Positions 45,348-53,254 of a stretch of 64,000 nucleotides of DNA are shown here, one piece after another (the stretch's first letter is position 1; each line of letters begins with the position of its first letter). Source of the stretch: M1-B18 sp048264125. GTDB lineage: Bacteria > Bacillota > Clostridia > Peptostreptococcales > Natronincolaceae. The stretch lies in contig JBLXDM010000002.1 in NCBI GenBank assembly GCA_048264125.1, forward strand, positions 248,001 through 312,000. Direction: 5' to 3'. The notes beneath the pieces are model-generated. The model was given only the letters and a program-made list of their open reading frames with translations. It did no database searches and had not been told where the DNA came from. The position numbers and the translations under genes were made by a program.

Positions 45348-46034
45348 ATGGAGCTTGTTAACGAAATTTTGTCGGCGTTTAAACTGCTGCTATCGATGGA
45401 TAAGGAAATAGTGGAGATAATCCTCCTTTCTCTGTATGTATCCTTAACCGCTTGCTTAATATCGACCATTATAGCTACTCCTCTGGGTATATTAATAGGA
45501 ATTAAGAGCTTCAGGCTAAAGGGGTTAATTGTGAGGCTAATATATACCTTGATGAGCCTTCCTCCGGTTATTGCCGGTCTTGTGGTTTATATGGTTTTAT
45601 CCCGCAAGGGCCCTCTTGGTCAATTCGGGCTACTCTTTACCCCTACTGCCATGATCATCGCTCAGGTCTGTCTGGTGACTCCAATAATCACCGGGCTTGT
45701 ATATAATGGCACCAAGGAAAAGGGTGCAGAAATTAAGAGGGTAGCAAAGGCCTTAGGTGCCAATCCCCTCCAAACCCTCCTGCTTTTAATACGGGAGCTA
45801 AGAATAAATATATTTACAGCCATAATCTCCGGCTATGGAAGGGCTATTTCAGAGGTTGGGGCAGTAATGATCGTCGGCGGCAATATCAAGGGCCATACCA
45901 GAGTTATGACAACAGCGATAACAATGCTGAGGAGCATGGGAGACTATGAAACCGGAATCGCTATAGGCATTGTTCTTTTGATATTGTCCTTTATAATAAC
46001 ATCAATACTATATCATTATCAACAGGGTGAATAA
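45348..46034 (+). CDS. tupB: Tungstate-type ABC transporter permease
   Basis: A 228-residue inner-membrane permease with five or six helices and the EAA-like loop EIKRVAKALGANPLQTLLLL near 131-150. The C-terminal IISGYGRAISEVGAVMIVGG and the ITMLRSMGDYETGIAIG segment match the TupB/WtpB-like group. AAGGAGG is 9 bases from the ATG at 45348; the frame continues 14 codons upstream without a ribosome site. tupC follows one base after the stop. No tupA (binding protein) is next to it. Molybdate or sulfate specificity is an alternative. Confidence 0.9.
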   Translation: MELVNEILSAFKLLLSMDKEIVEIILLSLYVSLTACLISTIIATPLGILIGIKSFRLKGLIVRLIYTLMSLPPVIAGLVVYMVLSRKGPLGQFGLLFTPTAMIIAQVCLVTPIITGLVYNGTKEKGAEIKRVAKALGANPLQTLLLLIRELRINIFTAIISGYGRAISEVGAVMIVGGNIKGHTRVMTTAITMLRSMGDYETGIAIGIVLLILSFIITSILYHYQQGE

Positions 46035-46035
46035 T

Positions 46036-46746
46036 ATGGAGATAAAAGCTAGAGGCTTAATAAAGCATTATAAAGAAAAGATAGCATTAAATATAAATCA
46101 GCTAACCATCAACAGCGGCAGCCTATTAGGGATCATCGGTCCAAATGGGGCGGGGAAAAGCACTTTAGCAAGGCTTATTGCAGGGGTAGATAGCGTATCC
46201 TCTGGCTCAATAGCCTACGATGGAAAGCCCATGAGTCCATCCCTTCAGCAGCAGGTGACGATCGTTTTTCAAAAGCCCTATTTATTTCGCTCCACAGTCT
46301 TTAATAATATTGCCTATCCCTTGAAGCTAAGGGGGGTAAATAAGGCAGAGATAATCGAGAGGGTTAACAGTGTGGTCCGAGAGCTGGAGATAGAGGATAT
46401 AAGCCGTCAAAGCGCTTGGACGCTATCAGGAGGAGAAGCCCAAAAAGTGGCTTTAGCTAGAGCTCTTGTGTTTAGACCTAGACTATTAATACTGGATGAG
46501 CCAACTGCCAACATCGATCCAGCCTCTATAATAACCATGGAGAGGGTTATTAAAAGAGCCCATCAGGAGGAGAATACGACAGTTATAATCGTAACCCATA
46601 ATATTCCGCAGGCCAAGAGGCTTTCATCAGAAATCCTATTTATGAACAAGGGGGAGGCGGTTGAGCTTGGGAGGACGTCGGAAATTATGCAAAATCCCTC
46701 AAAGCCCTTAACCCGGCAATTTCTAGAAGGAGAGCTGATCTATTAA
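46036..46746 (+). CDS. tupC: Tungstate-type ABC transporter ATP-binding protein
   Basis: A 236-residue ATPase subunit. Walker A GPNGAGKST (35-43), signature LSGGEAQKVA (130-139) and Walker B LILDEP (151-156) are intact, followed by ITHN-like VTHN. AGGGTG with a 6-base spacer leads to the ATG at 46036. It should energise the TupB permease. Tungsten would serve W-enzymes such as aldehyde:ferredoxin oxidoreductase or formate dehydrogenase elsewhere in the genome. Confidence 0.92.
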   Translation: MEIKARGLIKHYKEKIALNINQLTINSGSLLGIIGPNGAGKSTLARLIAGVDSVSSGSIAYDGKPMSPSLQQQVTIVFQKPYLFRSTVFNNIAYPLKLRGVNKAEIIERVNSVVRELEIEDISRQSAWTLSGGEAQKVALARALVFRPRLLILDEPTANIDPASIITMERVIKRAHQEENTTVIIVTHNIPQAKRLSSEILFMNKGEAVELGRTSEIMQNPSKPLTRQFLEGELIY

Positions 46747-46758
46747 TCAAGCCTATTA

Positions 46759-47496
46759 TTAATCCTGAGAATTTTTATCGCTCTCAGAGATGCCCTTACG
46801 CTGCTGTAAATAATCCTCATAGAGGTCAACCGTCAAGGCATTTTCGGCATCCAATACAGCATAAAAGACATCTGCTATGCAAACTATGTTTTGCTGCCTA
46901 AGCCTGCTTATAAGCCATTGAGCCGTAAGTCCCCTGCTTTTAAGGTTTTCATAGATAATGCTGCCAGTAACTATTACCTCCAGCTGCATTTCCTTATTAG
47001 AGGCGGGGGGCAGCTTGAGATCCTCTAAGGTCACCGGACGTATCCCCTCCCTCTTCATCACACTTATTTCACCGGTGGATTCCAAAATTGCGTACTTTAC
47101 ATCCCCTATGTCAAATATATCCTTTCTTCTCAACAAGACATTCAAATCGTCAATAGTATAGTGATACCTTCGCAAATTCCCCTCAAGGATTCTTCCCTCC
47201 TGAATGATCATTACCGGCTCCCCCTGAATTAATTTGGAGGCGGTTCTGTTCTTCACAACGAAAAAGGCAACAATTAGAGTCAAGATTCCATACAGCATTA
47301 GCCCCGTCAGATGCTGCCATGTTCGCTGAGCAACATCAGTCGCCAGATTTGCCGCAATAGAGCCAAAGGTAATTCCATTTATATACTCATATAGGGTTAG
47401 CTGAGCCACCTGCTGACGGCCCAGAATTCTGGTTATGAACATAATGGCAAAGAAGGACAGCAGAGTCTGTAAAATCACATCTATAAAAATGTTCAT
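46759..47496 (-). CDS. DUF421 domain membrane protein (YetF/YcaP-like)
   Basis: A 245-residue protein with three N-terminal helices (about 6-22, 33-50, 59-80). A soluble C-terminal region follows with the family features LIQGEPVMIIQEGRI and LLRRKDIFDIGDVKYAILE, and ends in a hydrophilic tail. The fold is common in spore-formers, where some members are spore-membrane proteins. The exact role is unknown. GGAGG precedes the ATG. It converges with tupC, 12 bases apart. Confidence 0.9.
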   Translation of the reverse strand: MNIFIDVILQTLLSFFAIMFITRILGRQQVAQLTLYEYINGITFGSIAANLATDVAQRTWQHLTGLMLYGILTLIVAFFVVKNRTASKLIQGEPVMIIQEGRILEGNLRRYHYTIDDLNVLLRRKDIFDIGDVKYAILESTGEISVMKREGIRPVTLEDLKLPPASNKEMQLEVIVTGSIIYENLKSRGLTAQWLISRLRQQNIVCIADVFYAVLDAENALTVDLYEDYLQQRKGISESDKNSQD

Positions 47497-47572
47497 TACG
47501 ATACCTCCGTCGAATAAGTTTTCTCAATATATTCAATACTATTAATCAGAAGTAATGCCGAGGAGGAAAAAT

Positions 47573-47665
47573 ATGGAGCTAATAGTACAGGCTATATTTA
47601 CTTTATTATTCATTGTTGTGGGCTTTATAATTCTCTATATTTTATATAAAAAGAAAATTATTTGA
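47573..47665 (+). CDS. Small single-pass membrane peptide (30 aa)
   Basis: A 30-residue frame beginning MELIVQAIFTLLFIVV and ending LYILYKKKII. It has one strongly hydrophobic helix (about residues 3-24) with a basic C-terminal end. A textbook AGGAGG stands 6 bases before the ATG, much better than expected by chance. It does not belong to a family I recognise. It is divergent from the DUF421 gene, whose ATG is only 77 bases away, so the two may share a control region. Confidence 0.6.
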   Translation: MELIVQAIFTLLFIVVGFIILYILYKKKII

Positions 47666-47930
47666 GTATGGATGTTTAAAGGGTGTTTTAGGCGGTATAT
47701 ACATAATATAATAGAATACGGTAGCTCCCTTCCAACAAAAGATTAGTAAAGATTAGTAAAGGTTTAAAAAGCTAAGATTAGTAAGATATCTATTATCAGC
47801 AGAAGGAAATAAAATATTTATTAGTAGTACAGAAGCAAGAAAGGATGTTGATGCCACCATATGATTTTAACTGAACCACCAAAGTCGATAAACAGTTGGT
47901 ACAGCTACTTCCGATTCTATTATTCACAAT

Positions 47931-47969
47931 AAAACGGGCGATTTCATAAGATATGAAACCACCCGTTTT
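47931..47969. terminator. Bidirectional hairpin terminator in the 47.7-48.0 kb gap
   Basis: Stem AAAACGGG/CCCGTTTT with a second stem TTTCAT/ATGAAA above it. A T-rich stretch follows on the plus strand and TTTTATTG on the minus strand. The remainder of 47666-47930 holds no gene; a short GATTAGTAAA repeat occurs near 47743-47760. Confidence 0.75.
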
Positions 47970-47998
47970 AATTTTGTCTGCGAAACAGTATTAAGTGA

Positions 47999-48163
47999 CT
48001 ATAATCCCATAAATACGCCAGCCACAAATATTAGTAATGAAACAAACACAAGTATAACCGCCCTGCCGGAGCTTTTAGGCTTCTTATTCAATACACGAAA
48101 CATAGGCGCCATAACTCCCGCTACCATTCCCAAAAGACCTATAATCATCAATACATTTGACAT
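47999..48163 (-). CDS. Small two-helix membrane protein (54 aa)
   Basis: A 54-residue frame beginning MSNVLMIIGLLGMVAGVMAP with two hydrophobic segments (about 3-20 and 36-54) joined by a basic loop (RVLNKKPKSSGR). GGGGGAG lies 4 bases upstream of the ATG. I do not recognise a family; the hairpin architecture resembles small spore or stress membrane proteins. It ends before a bidirectional terminator, which supports it being a real transcription unit. Confidence 0.6.
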   Translation of the reverse strand: MSNVLMIIGLLGMVAGVMAPMFRVLNKKPKSSGRAVILVFVSLLIFVAGVFMGL

Positions 48164-48290
48164 CCTGCTCCCCCTCTGATACTCTTCCTATGCATATCAA
48201 TTATTATACTATTAACCCACTTAGCAAGCAATCCTGCGGTATGCTTTTCTTCCCTTTGTAGCATAATAATTAACTCAGGAGGTGTTTGAA

Positions 48291-49448
48291 ATGAAGGAGC
48301 TGCTAATAAAAAGAGGCCTGCTGCTGGATATAGCGACAAACGAGGCATACCCCTCTGAAATACTCATACAAAATGGAAAAATAACCGAAATAGGAAGGGA
48401 AATTAATTATGAGGCCCCGGACCTTAGAATTTTAGATGCAAAGGAGGGCTTTATCATGCCGGGCTTGATCGATTGCCATACACATCTGGGCATAATAGAG
48501 GAATCCACTGGAAAAATCGGAGTTGACAATAACGAGACCTCAGATCCCGTCACCCCACACCTAAGAGGCATCGATGCCATCAATCCTATGGATATTGCCT
48601 TTGGAGATGCTGTGCGCTCCGGTGTAACCACTGTAATGAGCGGCCCCGGCAGCAACAATGTAGTTGGTGGCCTTAGCACAGCCATCAAAACCCATGGCAC
48701 AATAATTGATCATATGATCCTCCGGGACCCCATCGGTTTAAAGATAGCTTTGGGGGAAAATCCAATAAGCACCTATGGAATAGACGGCAAAGCCCCAGTA
48801 ACTAGAATGGGTACAGCAGCCATGATTCGAGAGCTGTTTATGAGGGCTCAGGATTACATGCTAAAAAAGCAGCAGACAAAGAACGTGGAAAGGGATATAC
48901 GTCTGGAGGCTGTTATTCCTTTGTTGAAGGGAGAAATTTCCTTAAGGGCCCATGCCCACAGAGCAGATGATATCATTACTGCTGTTAGGCTTGCAGAGGA
49001 ATTCAATATAAAAAGACTTGTTATAGAGCATGGCACTGAGGCCCACATGATTAAGGACTTTCTTAGGGCTAGAGATATTCCGGTGGCCTTTGGCCCTATG
49101 CTTACCCCCAGAATAAAAATGGAGCTGAAAAACAGGCGCTATGGCTCTGTAATAGAGCTGATGGAGGCTGGGATAAAGACCTCCCTCATAACCGACCATC
49201 CCTATAATTCAATAGATCAGCTAAGGACCATATGCATACTTGCGGTTTCCGAAGGGTTGAAGCCCTCCGACGCACTAAGGGCCGTTACAGAAAATGCTGC
49301 AGAAATACTGCATTGTGAAGACCGTATCGGCAGGCTGAGGGAAGGATATTCTGCCGATATCGTTATTTTTAATGGGCATCCACTCAATATAAATTCAAAT
49401 GTTATTTATACCATTATTGATGGTGAAGTGGTTTATATTCGAGATTAG
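48291..49448 (+). CDS. Amidohydrolase family protein (imidazolonepropionase-like)
   Basis: A 385-residue metal-dependent hydrolase of the COG1228 amidohydrolase type. The metal motif HTH is at 63-65 in GLIDCHTHLG. Further ligands appear as AHAHRAD near 215-221, the IEHGTEAH region and ITDHPYN near 297-303. The C-terminal GYSADIVIFNGHPL returns to the beta-sandwich domain. The substrate is not evident. GGAGG is 8 bases from the ATG at 48291. The gene converges on tdk, with perfect hairpin H2 between them. Confidence 0.88.
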   Translation: MKELLIKRGLLLDIATNEAYPSEILIQNGKITEIGREINYEAPDLRILDAKEGFIMPGLIDCHTHLGIIEESTGKIGVDNNETSDPVTPHLRGIDAINPMDIAFGDAVRSGVTTVMSGPGSNNVVGGLSTAIKTHGTIIDHMILRDPIGLKIALGENPISTYGIDGKAPVTRMGTAAMIRELFMRAQDYMLKKQQTKNVERDIRLEAVIPLLKGEISLRAHAHRADDIITAVRLAEEFNIKRLVIEHGTEAHMIKDFLRARDIPVAFGPMLTPRIKMELKNRRYGSVIELMEAGIKTSLITDHPYNSIDQLRTICILAVSEGLKPSDALRAVTENAAEILHCEDRIGRLREGYSADIVIFNGHPLNINSNVIYTIIDGEVVYIRD

Positions 49449-49449
49449 G

Positions 49450-49513
49450 GCGACAAGGGGACGGTTCTCCTGACACCTCGCTTGAGGTGTCAGGAGAACC
49501 GTCCCCTTGTCGC
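49450..49513. repeat. Perfect 30-bp inverted repeat H2
   Basis: Arms 49450-49479 and 49484-49513 pair perfectly with a GCTT loop. The core AAGGGGACGGTTCTCCTGAC is shared with H3. It lies between the convergent amidohydrolase and tdk genes, so it could serve as a shared barrier. Confidence 0.92.
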
Positions 49514-49518
49514 ATATT

Positions 49519-50106
49519 CTATTTCAGCACCCTATGACAGCTTCGACATCTAGCCTCATAGCTTTCCTTCGCTCCCACCAGTATTATGGGGTCAGTATAC
49601 CTTGCAGGTTCTCCGTTAACCAGTCTTTGGGTTCTTGAAGCAGGCTTTTTACAGATCATGCAAATGGCCGTAAGCTTAGTAACATTTTCAGCAATAGCCA
49701 CCAAATGAGCGACATTGGCAAAGGGCTCGGCTTTGAAATCCATGTCAAGACCGGAGCATATAACTCTTTTCCTCATGTCTGCCACCCGTTGACAGACCGA
49801 AATAACCCTGTCCTCTAGAAATTGTACCTCGTCAATTGCCAGGACATCGAAGTCCTCGGTAGCTATAAGCTCTTCAATTTCCTCTACACTGCTTACCACT
49901 ATACAATCCTTTTGCTTTCCGTTATGGGAAATTATATGGTTAAGCGAGTATCTGTCGTCAAGCTTTGGCTTTAAGGCTATTACCTTTAGTCCGGCAATCT
50001 GAGCTCTGGTTATACGTCTAATAAGCTCCTCACTCTTGCCTGCGTACATGGGTCCAACTATCATTTCTATACTTCCGGTACTGGAATACTCCATAAAATC
50101 CACCAT
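49519..50106 (-). CDS. tdk: Thymidine kinase (type II)
   Basis: A 195-residue salvage kinase producing dTMP. Walker A GPMYAGKS lies near 18-25, the catalytic Glu in AIDEVQFL near 92-99 and zinc ligands in CMIC and CRSCH. GGGGGAG is 7 bases before the ATG at 50106; a GTG one codon upstream is in frame. It lies in the rho-rpmE-tdk-prfA order known from B. subtilis. It is bracketed by two copies of the same hairpin, H2 downstream and H3 upstream. Confidence 0.96.
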   Translation of the reverse strand: MVDFMEYSSTGSIEMIVGPMYAGKSEELIRRITRAQIAGLKVIALKPKLDDRYSLNHIISHNGKQKDCIVVSSVEEIEELIATEDFDVLAIDEVQFLEDRVISVCQRVADMRKRVICSGLDMDFKAEPFANVAHLVAIAENVTKLTAICMICKKPASRTQRLVNGEPARYTDPIILVGAKESYEARCRSCHRVLK

Positions 50107-50190
50107 CACGCTTCTCCCCCTTTGACCCTCTTCATTACATTATATGTCAATACTATGTATTGTTAAATGATTTCCTAGAACTATTCCTAT

Positions 50191-50256
50191 GTGACAAGGG
50201 GACGGTTCTCCTGACACCTTGCATTTAAGGTGTCAGGAGAACCGTCCCCTTGTCAC
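50191..50256. repeat. Perfect 30-bp inverted repeat H3
   Basis: Arms 50191-50220 and 50227-50256 pair perfectly with a 6-base loop (GCATTT). It is almost identical to H2 for 28 of 30 positions. It lies between the rpmE terminator and tdk. Confidence 0.92.
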
Positions 50257-50294
50257 CAAAAAAATCAAGGCTAGATTTATTCTAACCTTGATTG
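50257..50294 (-). terminator. Terminator after rpmE
   Basis: Minus-strand stem AATCAAGG..TAGA/TCTA..CCTTGATT followed by TTTTTTTGG, 20 bases past the rpmE stop. Confidence 0.85.
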
Positions 50295-50314
50295 GTTTAA
50301 CCATTAGGTAATGA

Positions 50315-50512
50315 TTACATATTGAATTTCTTCTTGAACTTCTCGATACGTCCACCCTTTTCAATAGCTTTTTGCTTACCTGTAAAGTAAGGGTGACATT
50401 CTGAACATATTTCCACTCTTAATTCCTTCTTTGTAGAAGTACAAGTAAAATTGTTTCCGCATGCGCAGTGTACTTCCACTGAATGGTTTTCTGGATGAAT
50501 GCCTTTCTTCAT
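50315..50512 (-). CDS. rpmE: Ribosomal protein L31, zinc-binding type
   Basis: A 65-residue ribosomal protein. It starts MKKGIHPE and keeps the zinc cysteines (CAC and CSEC pattern), so it is the C+ form. GTG three codons earlier is in frame, but AGAGGTG with a 6-base spacer points to the ATG at 50512. A strong promoter is positioned between rho and rpmE and a terminator follows, so it is its own unit. Confidence 0.97.
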   Translation of the reverse strand: MKKGIHPENHSVEVHCACGNNFTCTSTKKELRVEICSECHPYFTGKQKAIEKGGRIEKFKKKFNM

Positions 50513-50601
50513 TTTATTCACCTCTTTCTCTTACGAATGCCTCTATGTTTAACTAAGCACTGATTATGTTAGTATTTTAGATAGGCAAATTTAACTATTA
50601 C

Positions 50602-50630
50602 ATTATAGCACACTCACCAAAGCGGTGCAA
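50602..50630 (-). promoter_or_regulatory. rpmE: Promoter of rpmE
   Basis: On the minus strand: TTGCAC, exactly 17 bases, TATAAT. It starts 9 bases after the rho stop codon. Confidence 0.75.
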
Positions 50631-50638
50631 CAGTATTA

Positions 50639-52048
50639 TTAAATCCGTTTTTTGAGGATTTCTACAAAATCCTGATTGCTTTTAGTCTCAGTCAAAATGC
50701 CGGTTATTTTTTCCGTGATTTCCTGAACGGAATTATTGCTCATGGCTCTTCTAATACTCCATATTGTCTCCAATTCAGACTGCTTCAATAACAATTCTTC
50801 TCTTCTTGTCCCAGATTTATTAATGTCAATTGCAGGGAATATACGTTTCTCAGACAGTTTTCTGTCTAAGTGCAGCTCCATATTACCTGTTCCCTTGAAC
50901 TCCTCAAAGATAACATCGTCCATTCTGCTACCGGTTTCAACCAATGCCGTCGCAATAATTGTAAGGCTTCCGCCCTCTTCAATGTTTCGCGCAGCCCCAA
51001 AGAATCGTTTAGGCTTATGTAGCGCTCCCGGGTCCAGACCTCCTGAAAGGGTTCGCCCTGTAGGTGGAATGGTAATATTGTAGGCCCTAGCTAGCCTTGT
51101 TATGCTGTCCAATAATACAACAACATCCTTACCGTGCTCAACTAAACGCTGCGCCCTTGCCAATACCATCTCTGCCACCTTAATATGATGGGTTGGAAGC
51201 TCATCAAAGGTTGAGTACACAACCTCACCCTTTATTGAACGCTGCATATCCGTTACTTCCTCAGGACGTTCATCGATTAATAGTACGATTATTTCAATCT
51301 CAGGATAGTTATGGGCGATGCTATTGGCTATCTTTTGCAGCAAAATTGTTTTACCTGCCTTTGGAGGCGCAACAATTATCCCTCTTTGGCCCTTACCAAT
51401 CGGTGCAATCAAATCGATTAATCTAGTGGATAACTCCTTTGTATTGATTTCAAGATTAATTCTCTCATTGGGATAAATCGGGGTAAGATTTTCGAAGCTC
51501 GGTCTTCTAATAGCAGATTCAGGCTCTAAATCATTAATTTTTTTCACATATAGAAGGGCTTTAAATTTTTCACCACTTTTGGGGGGTCTTGTAATGCCTG
51601 TGATTTTGTCGCCGGTTTGCATATTGAACCTTCTGATTTGAGAAGGGGATATATAGATATCATCATCGCTTGATAGGTAGTTATCTCTTCTTAAAAATCC
51701 ATAGCTATCGGTATGAACCTCTAAAATTCCCTCAGCTATATTTACATCCTCGCCAACAGGTATCTCATCGGATAGATGCTCAGGAAGCCCTTGCTTTCGA
51801 ATTTCCCGCTCTCTTCTTGATTCCATCCTAGGAGCCTCCTGCTTTATCGGCTCATTCACCGCCTCAGCAACAGCCGTTACAGCTGTGTCTATCCCCTGTT
51901 CCTTTTCTGTTGCTTTTTCGCTGCGGTTTTGAGAAATCCAATCAATAAGCTCATCCTTTTTAAATCTTGTGGGACCCTTCATCCCCATTTCCTTTGCCAG
52001 TTCTCTTAATTCAAGTATTTTCATACTATGTAAATCCATGGAACTCAA
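50639..52048 (-). CDS. rho: Transcription termination factor Rho
   Basis: A 469-residue hexameric RNA helicase that ends transcription. The N-terminal RNA-binding domain includes GFLRRDNYLSSDDDIYISPSQ, and the Walker A sequence is APPKAGKT (about 227-234). The Q/R loop regions and DSITRLARAYN are intact. The longest frame begins at 52102, but GGAGG is 7 bases from a TTG at 52048, which I use. An additional Glu/Ala-rich stretch of about 60 residues between the Rho N-domain and the RNA-binding domain is common in clostridia. Confidence 0.96.
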   Translation of the reverse strand: MSSMDLHSMKILELRELAKEMGMKGPTRFKKDELIDWISQNRSEKATEKEQGIDTAVTAVAEAVNEPIKQEAPRMESRREREIRKQGLPEHLSDEIPVGEDVNIAEGILEVHTDSYGFLRRDNYLSSDDDIYISPSQIRRFNMQTGDKITGITRPPKSGEKFKALLYVKKINDLEPESAIRRPSFENLTPIYPNERINLEINTKELSTRLIDLIAPIGKGQRGIIVAPPKAGKTILLQKIANSIAHNYPEIEIIVLLIDERPEEVTDMQRSIKGEVVYSTFDELPTHHIKVAEMVLARAQRLVEHGKDVVVLLDSITRLARAYNITIPPTGRTLSGGLDPGALHKPKRFFGAARNIEEGGSLTIIATALVETGSRMDDVIFEEFKGTGNMELHLDRKLSEKRIFPAIDINKSGTRREELLLKQSELETIWSIRRAMSNNSVQEITEKITGILTETKSNQDFVEILKKRI

Positions 52049-52137
52049 TCTACCACCTCCGTTATTAACAGAGGAAATTATAGCATGCCATAATTTCCTC
52101 ATGCCAATATTATTTTATTATATTTATCTCATTCTTG

Positions 52138-53100
52138 CTAGTAAGCATATTTTGGCTTTTTATTTAGCTTATGAATAGCCTCTACAAATCTTATGGTTCC
52201 CGTCTCGGAACGCATTACCACCGAATGGGTCTTAGCCGAATTATTGCCGATAAAGACAACTCCCTTCAACAATTCGCCGTCGGATATGCCAGTAGCAGCA
52301 AAATAAACCTCATTCCCCCTTACCAAATCTTCCATATACAATATTTTATTAACATCAATGCCCATTTTTATACATCTCGCTGCTTCCTCTTCATTGCTTG
52401 CCACCAATTTCCCCTGGAAGCCTCCACCTAGACATTTCAAGGCAGCTGCAGCTATTACTCCTTCAGGTGCTCCTCCTATTCCCAGCATAATATCAACGCC
52501 GGTATCCTCAAAACAGGTGGCCAAGGCGGCCGCTACATCTCCATCCTTAAAGAGCTTAATCCTGGCTCCTGCTCTTCTGCATTCCTCAACAATCCGATCA
52601 TGCCTTGGGCGATCCAGCATTGTCACCGTTAGATCAGAAATACTCTTGTTTAGAGCATCTGCTGTTGCCCTAAGATTTTCAATAATAGGCGCCTCCAGCT
52701 GTACCTTACCTGCAGCCTTTGGGCCTACGGCAATTTTGTCCATATACATATCTGGAGCATTTAACAGGCAGCCTCTAGGGGCCATTGCAACTACAGCAAT
52801 AGAGTTCGGAAGTCCTTTTGCAACGGAGTTAGTTCCCTCCACAGGGTCCACTGCTATATCAACCTTCAGGCCTCCTGCTCCCACTGTTTCGCCGATATAA
52901 AGCATAGGTGCCTCGTCCATTTCACCTTCACCAATTACAACCAGGCCCTCTATGTTTATTGTATCAAACATTTTTCTCATACCATCCACGCCAGCCTGAT
53001 CGGCGGCAATTTTATCTCCTCTACCCATATGCTTAGCAGCACCAAGAGCAGCGGCTTCAGTAACCCTTACAAGATTAATGGCTAAATTACGGTCCACCAC
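52138..53100 (-). CDS. glpX: Fructose-1,6-bisphosphatase class II (first copy)
   Basis: About 320 residues. GlpX hydrolyses fructose 1,6-bisphosphate in gluconeogenesis. The metal ligands lie in GRGDKIAADQA, GEGEMDEAPM and the DPVEGT loop; RPRHD and GIGGAPEG are also intact. GAGAGG stands 5 bases before a GTG at 53100; the frame continues two codons further to another GTG at 53106. It is followed by rho, as in B. subtilis ywjI-rho. Confidence 0.94.
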   Translation of the reverse strand: MVDRNLAINLVRVTEAAALGAAKHMGRGDKIAADQAGVDGMRKMFDTINIEGLVVIGEGEMDEAPMLYIGETVGAGGLKVDIAVDPVEGTNSVAKGLPNSIAVVAMAPRGCLLNAPDMYMDKIAVGPKAAGKVQLEAPIIENLRATADALNKSISDLTVTMLDRPRHDRIVEECRRAGARIKLFKDGDVAAALATCFEDTGVDIMLGIGGAPEGVIAAAALKCLGGGFQGKLVASNEEEAARCIKMGIDVNKILYMEDLVRGNEVYFAATGISDGELLKGVVFIGNNSAKTHSVVMRSETGTIRFVEAIHKLNKKPKYAY

Positions 53101-53122
53101 ATACACCTCTCTGTCAATTTAT

Positions 53123-53155
53123 TAGTGAATAGCGAATAACGAATAGTGAATAGTA
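53123..53155. repeat. Heptad-type AT repeat between the glpX copies
   Basis: TTAGTGAATAGCGAATAACG-type blocks, the complement of the repeat at 19.9 kb. No coding content. Confidence 0.5.
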
Positions 53156-53254
53156 AGCGCTATTATTTTATCCATTCATTATCCACATTTTCTAATTATC
53201 AATCTATCTTGTATTCTGTTAAGCTTCAATATTATCATTTTTTCAGTCAGAAAT

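Noticed and set aside
48148..48348. 66-codon minus-strand frame overlapping the amidohydrolase start
   Set aside because: Overlaps both a supported 54-residue gene and the amidohydrolase gene; no ribosome site.
52358..52900. 180-codon plus-strand frame opposite glpX
   Set aside because: Antisense shadow; similar frames appear opposite the second glpX in the same register because the genes are paralogues.
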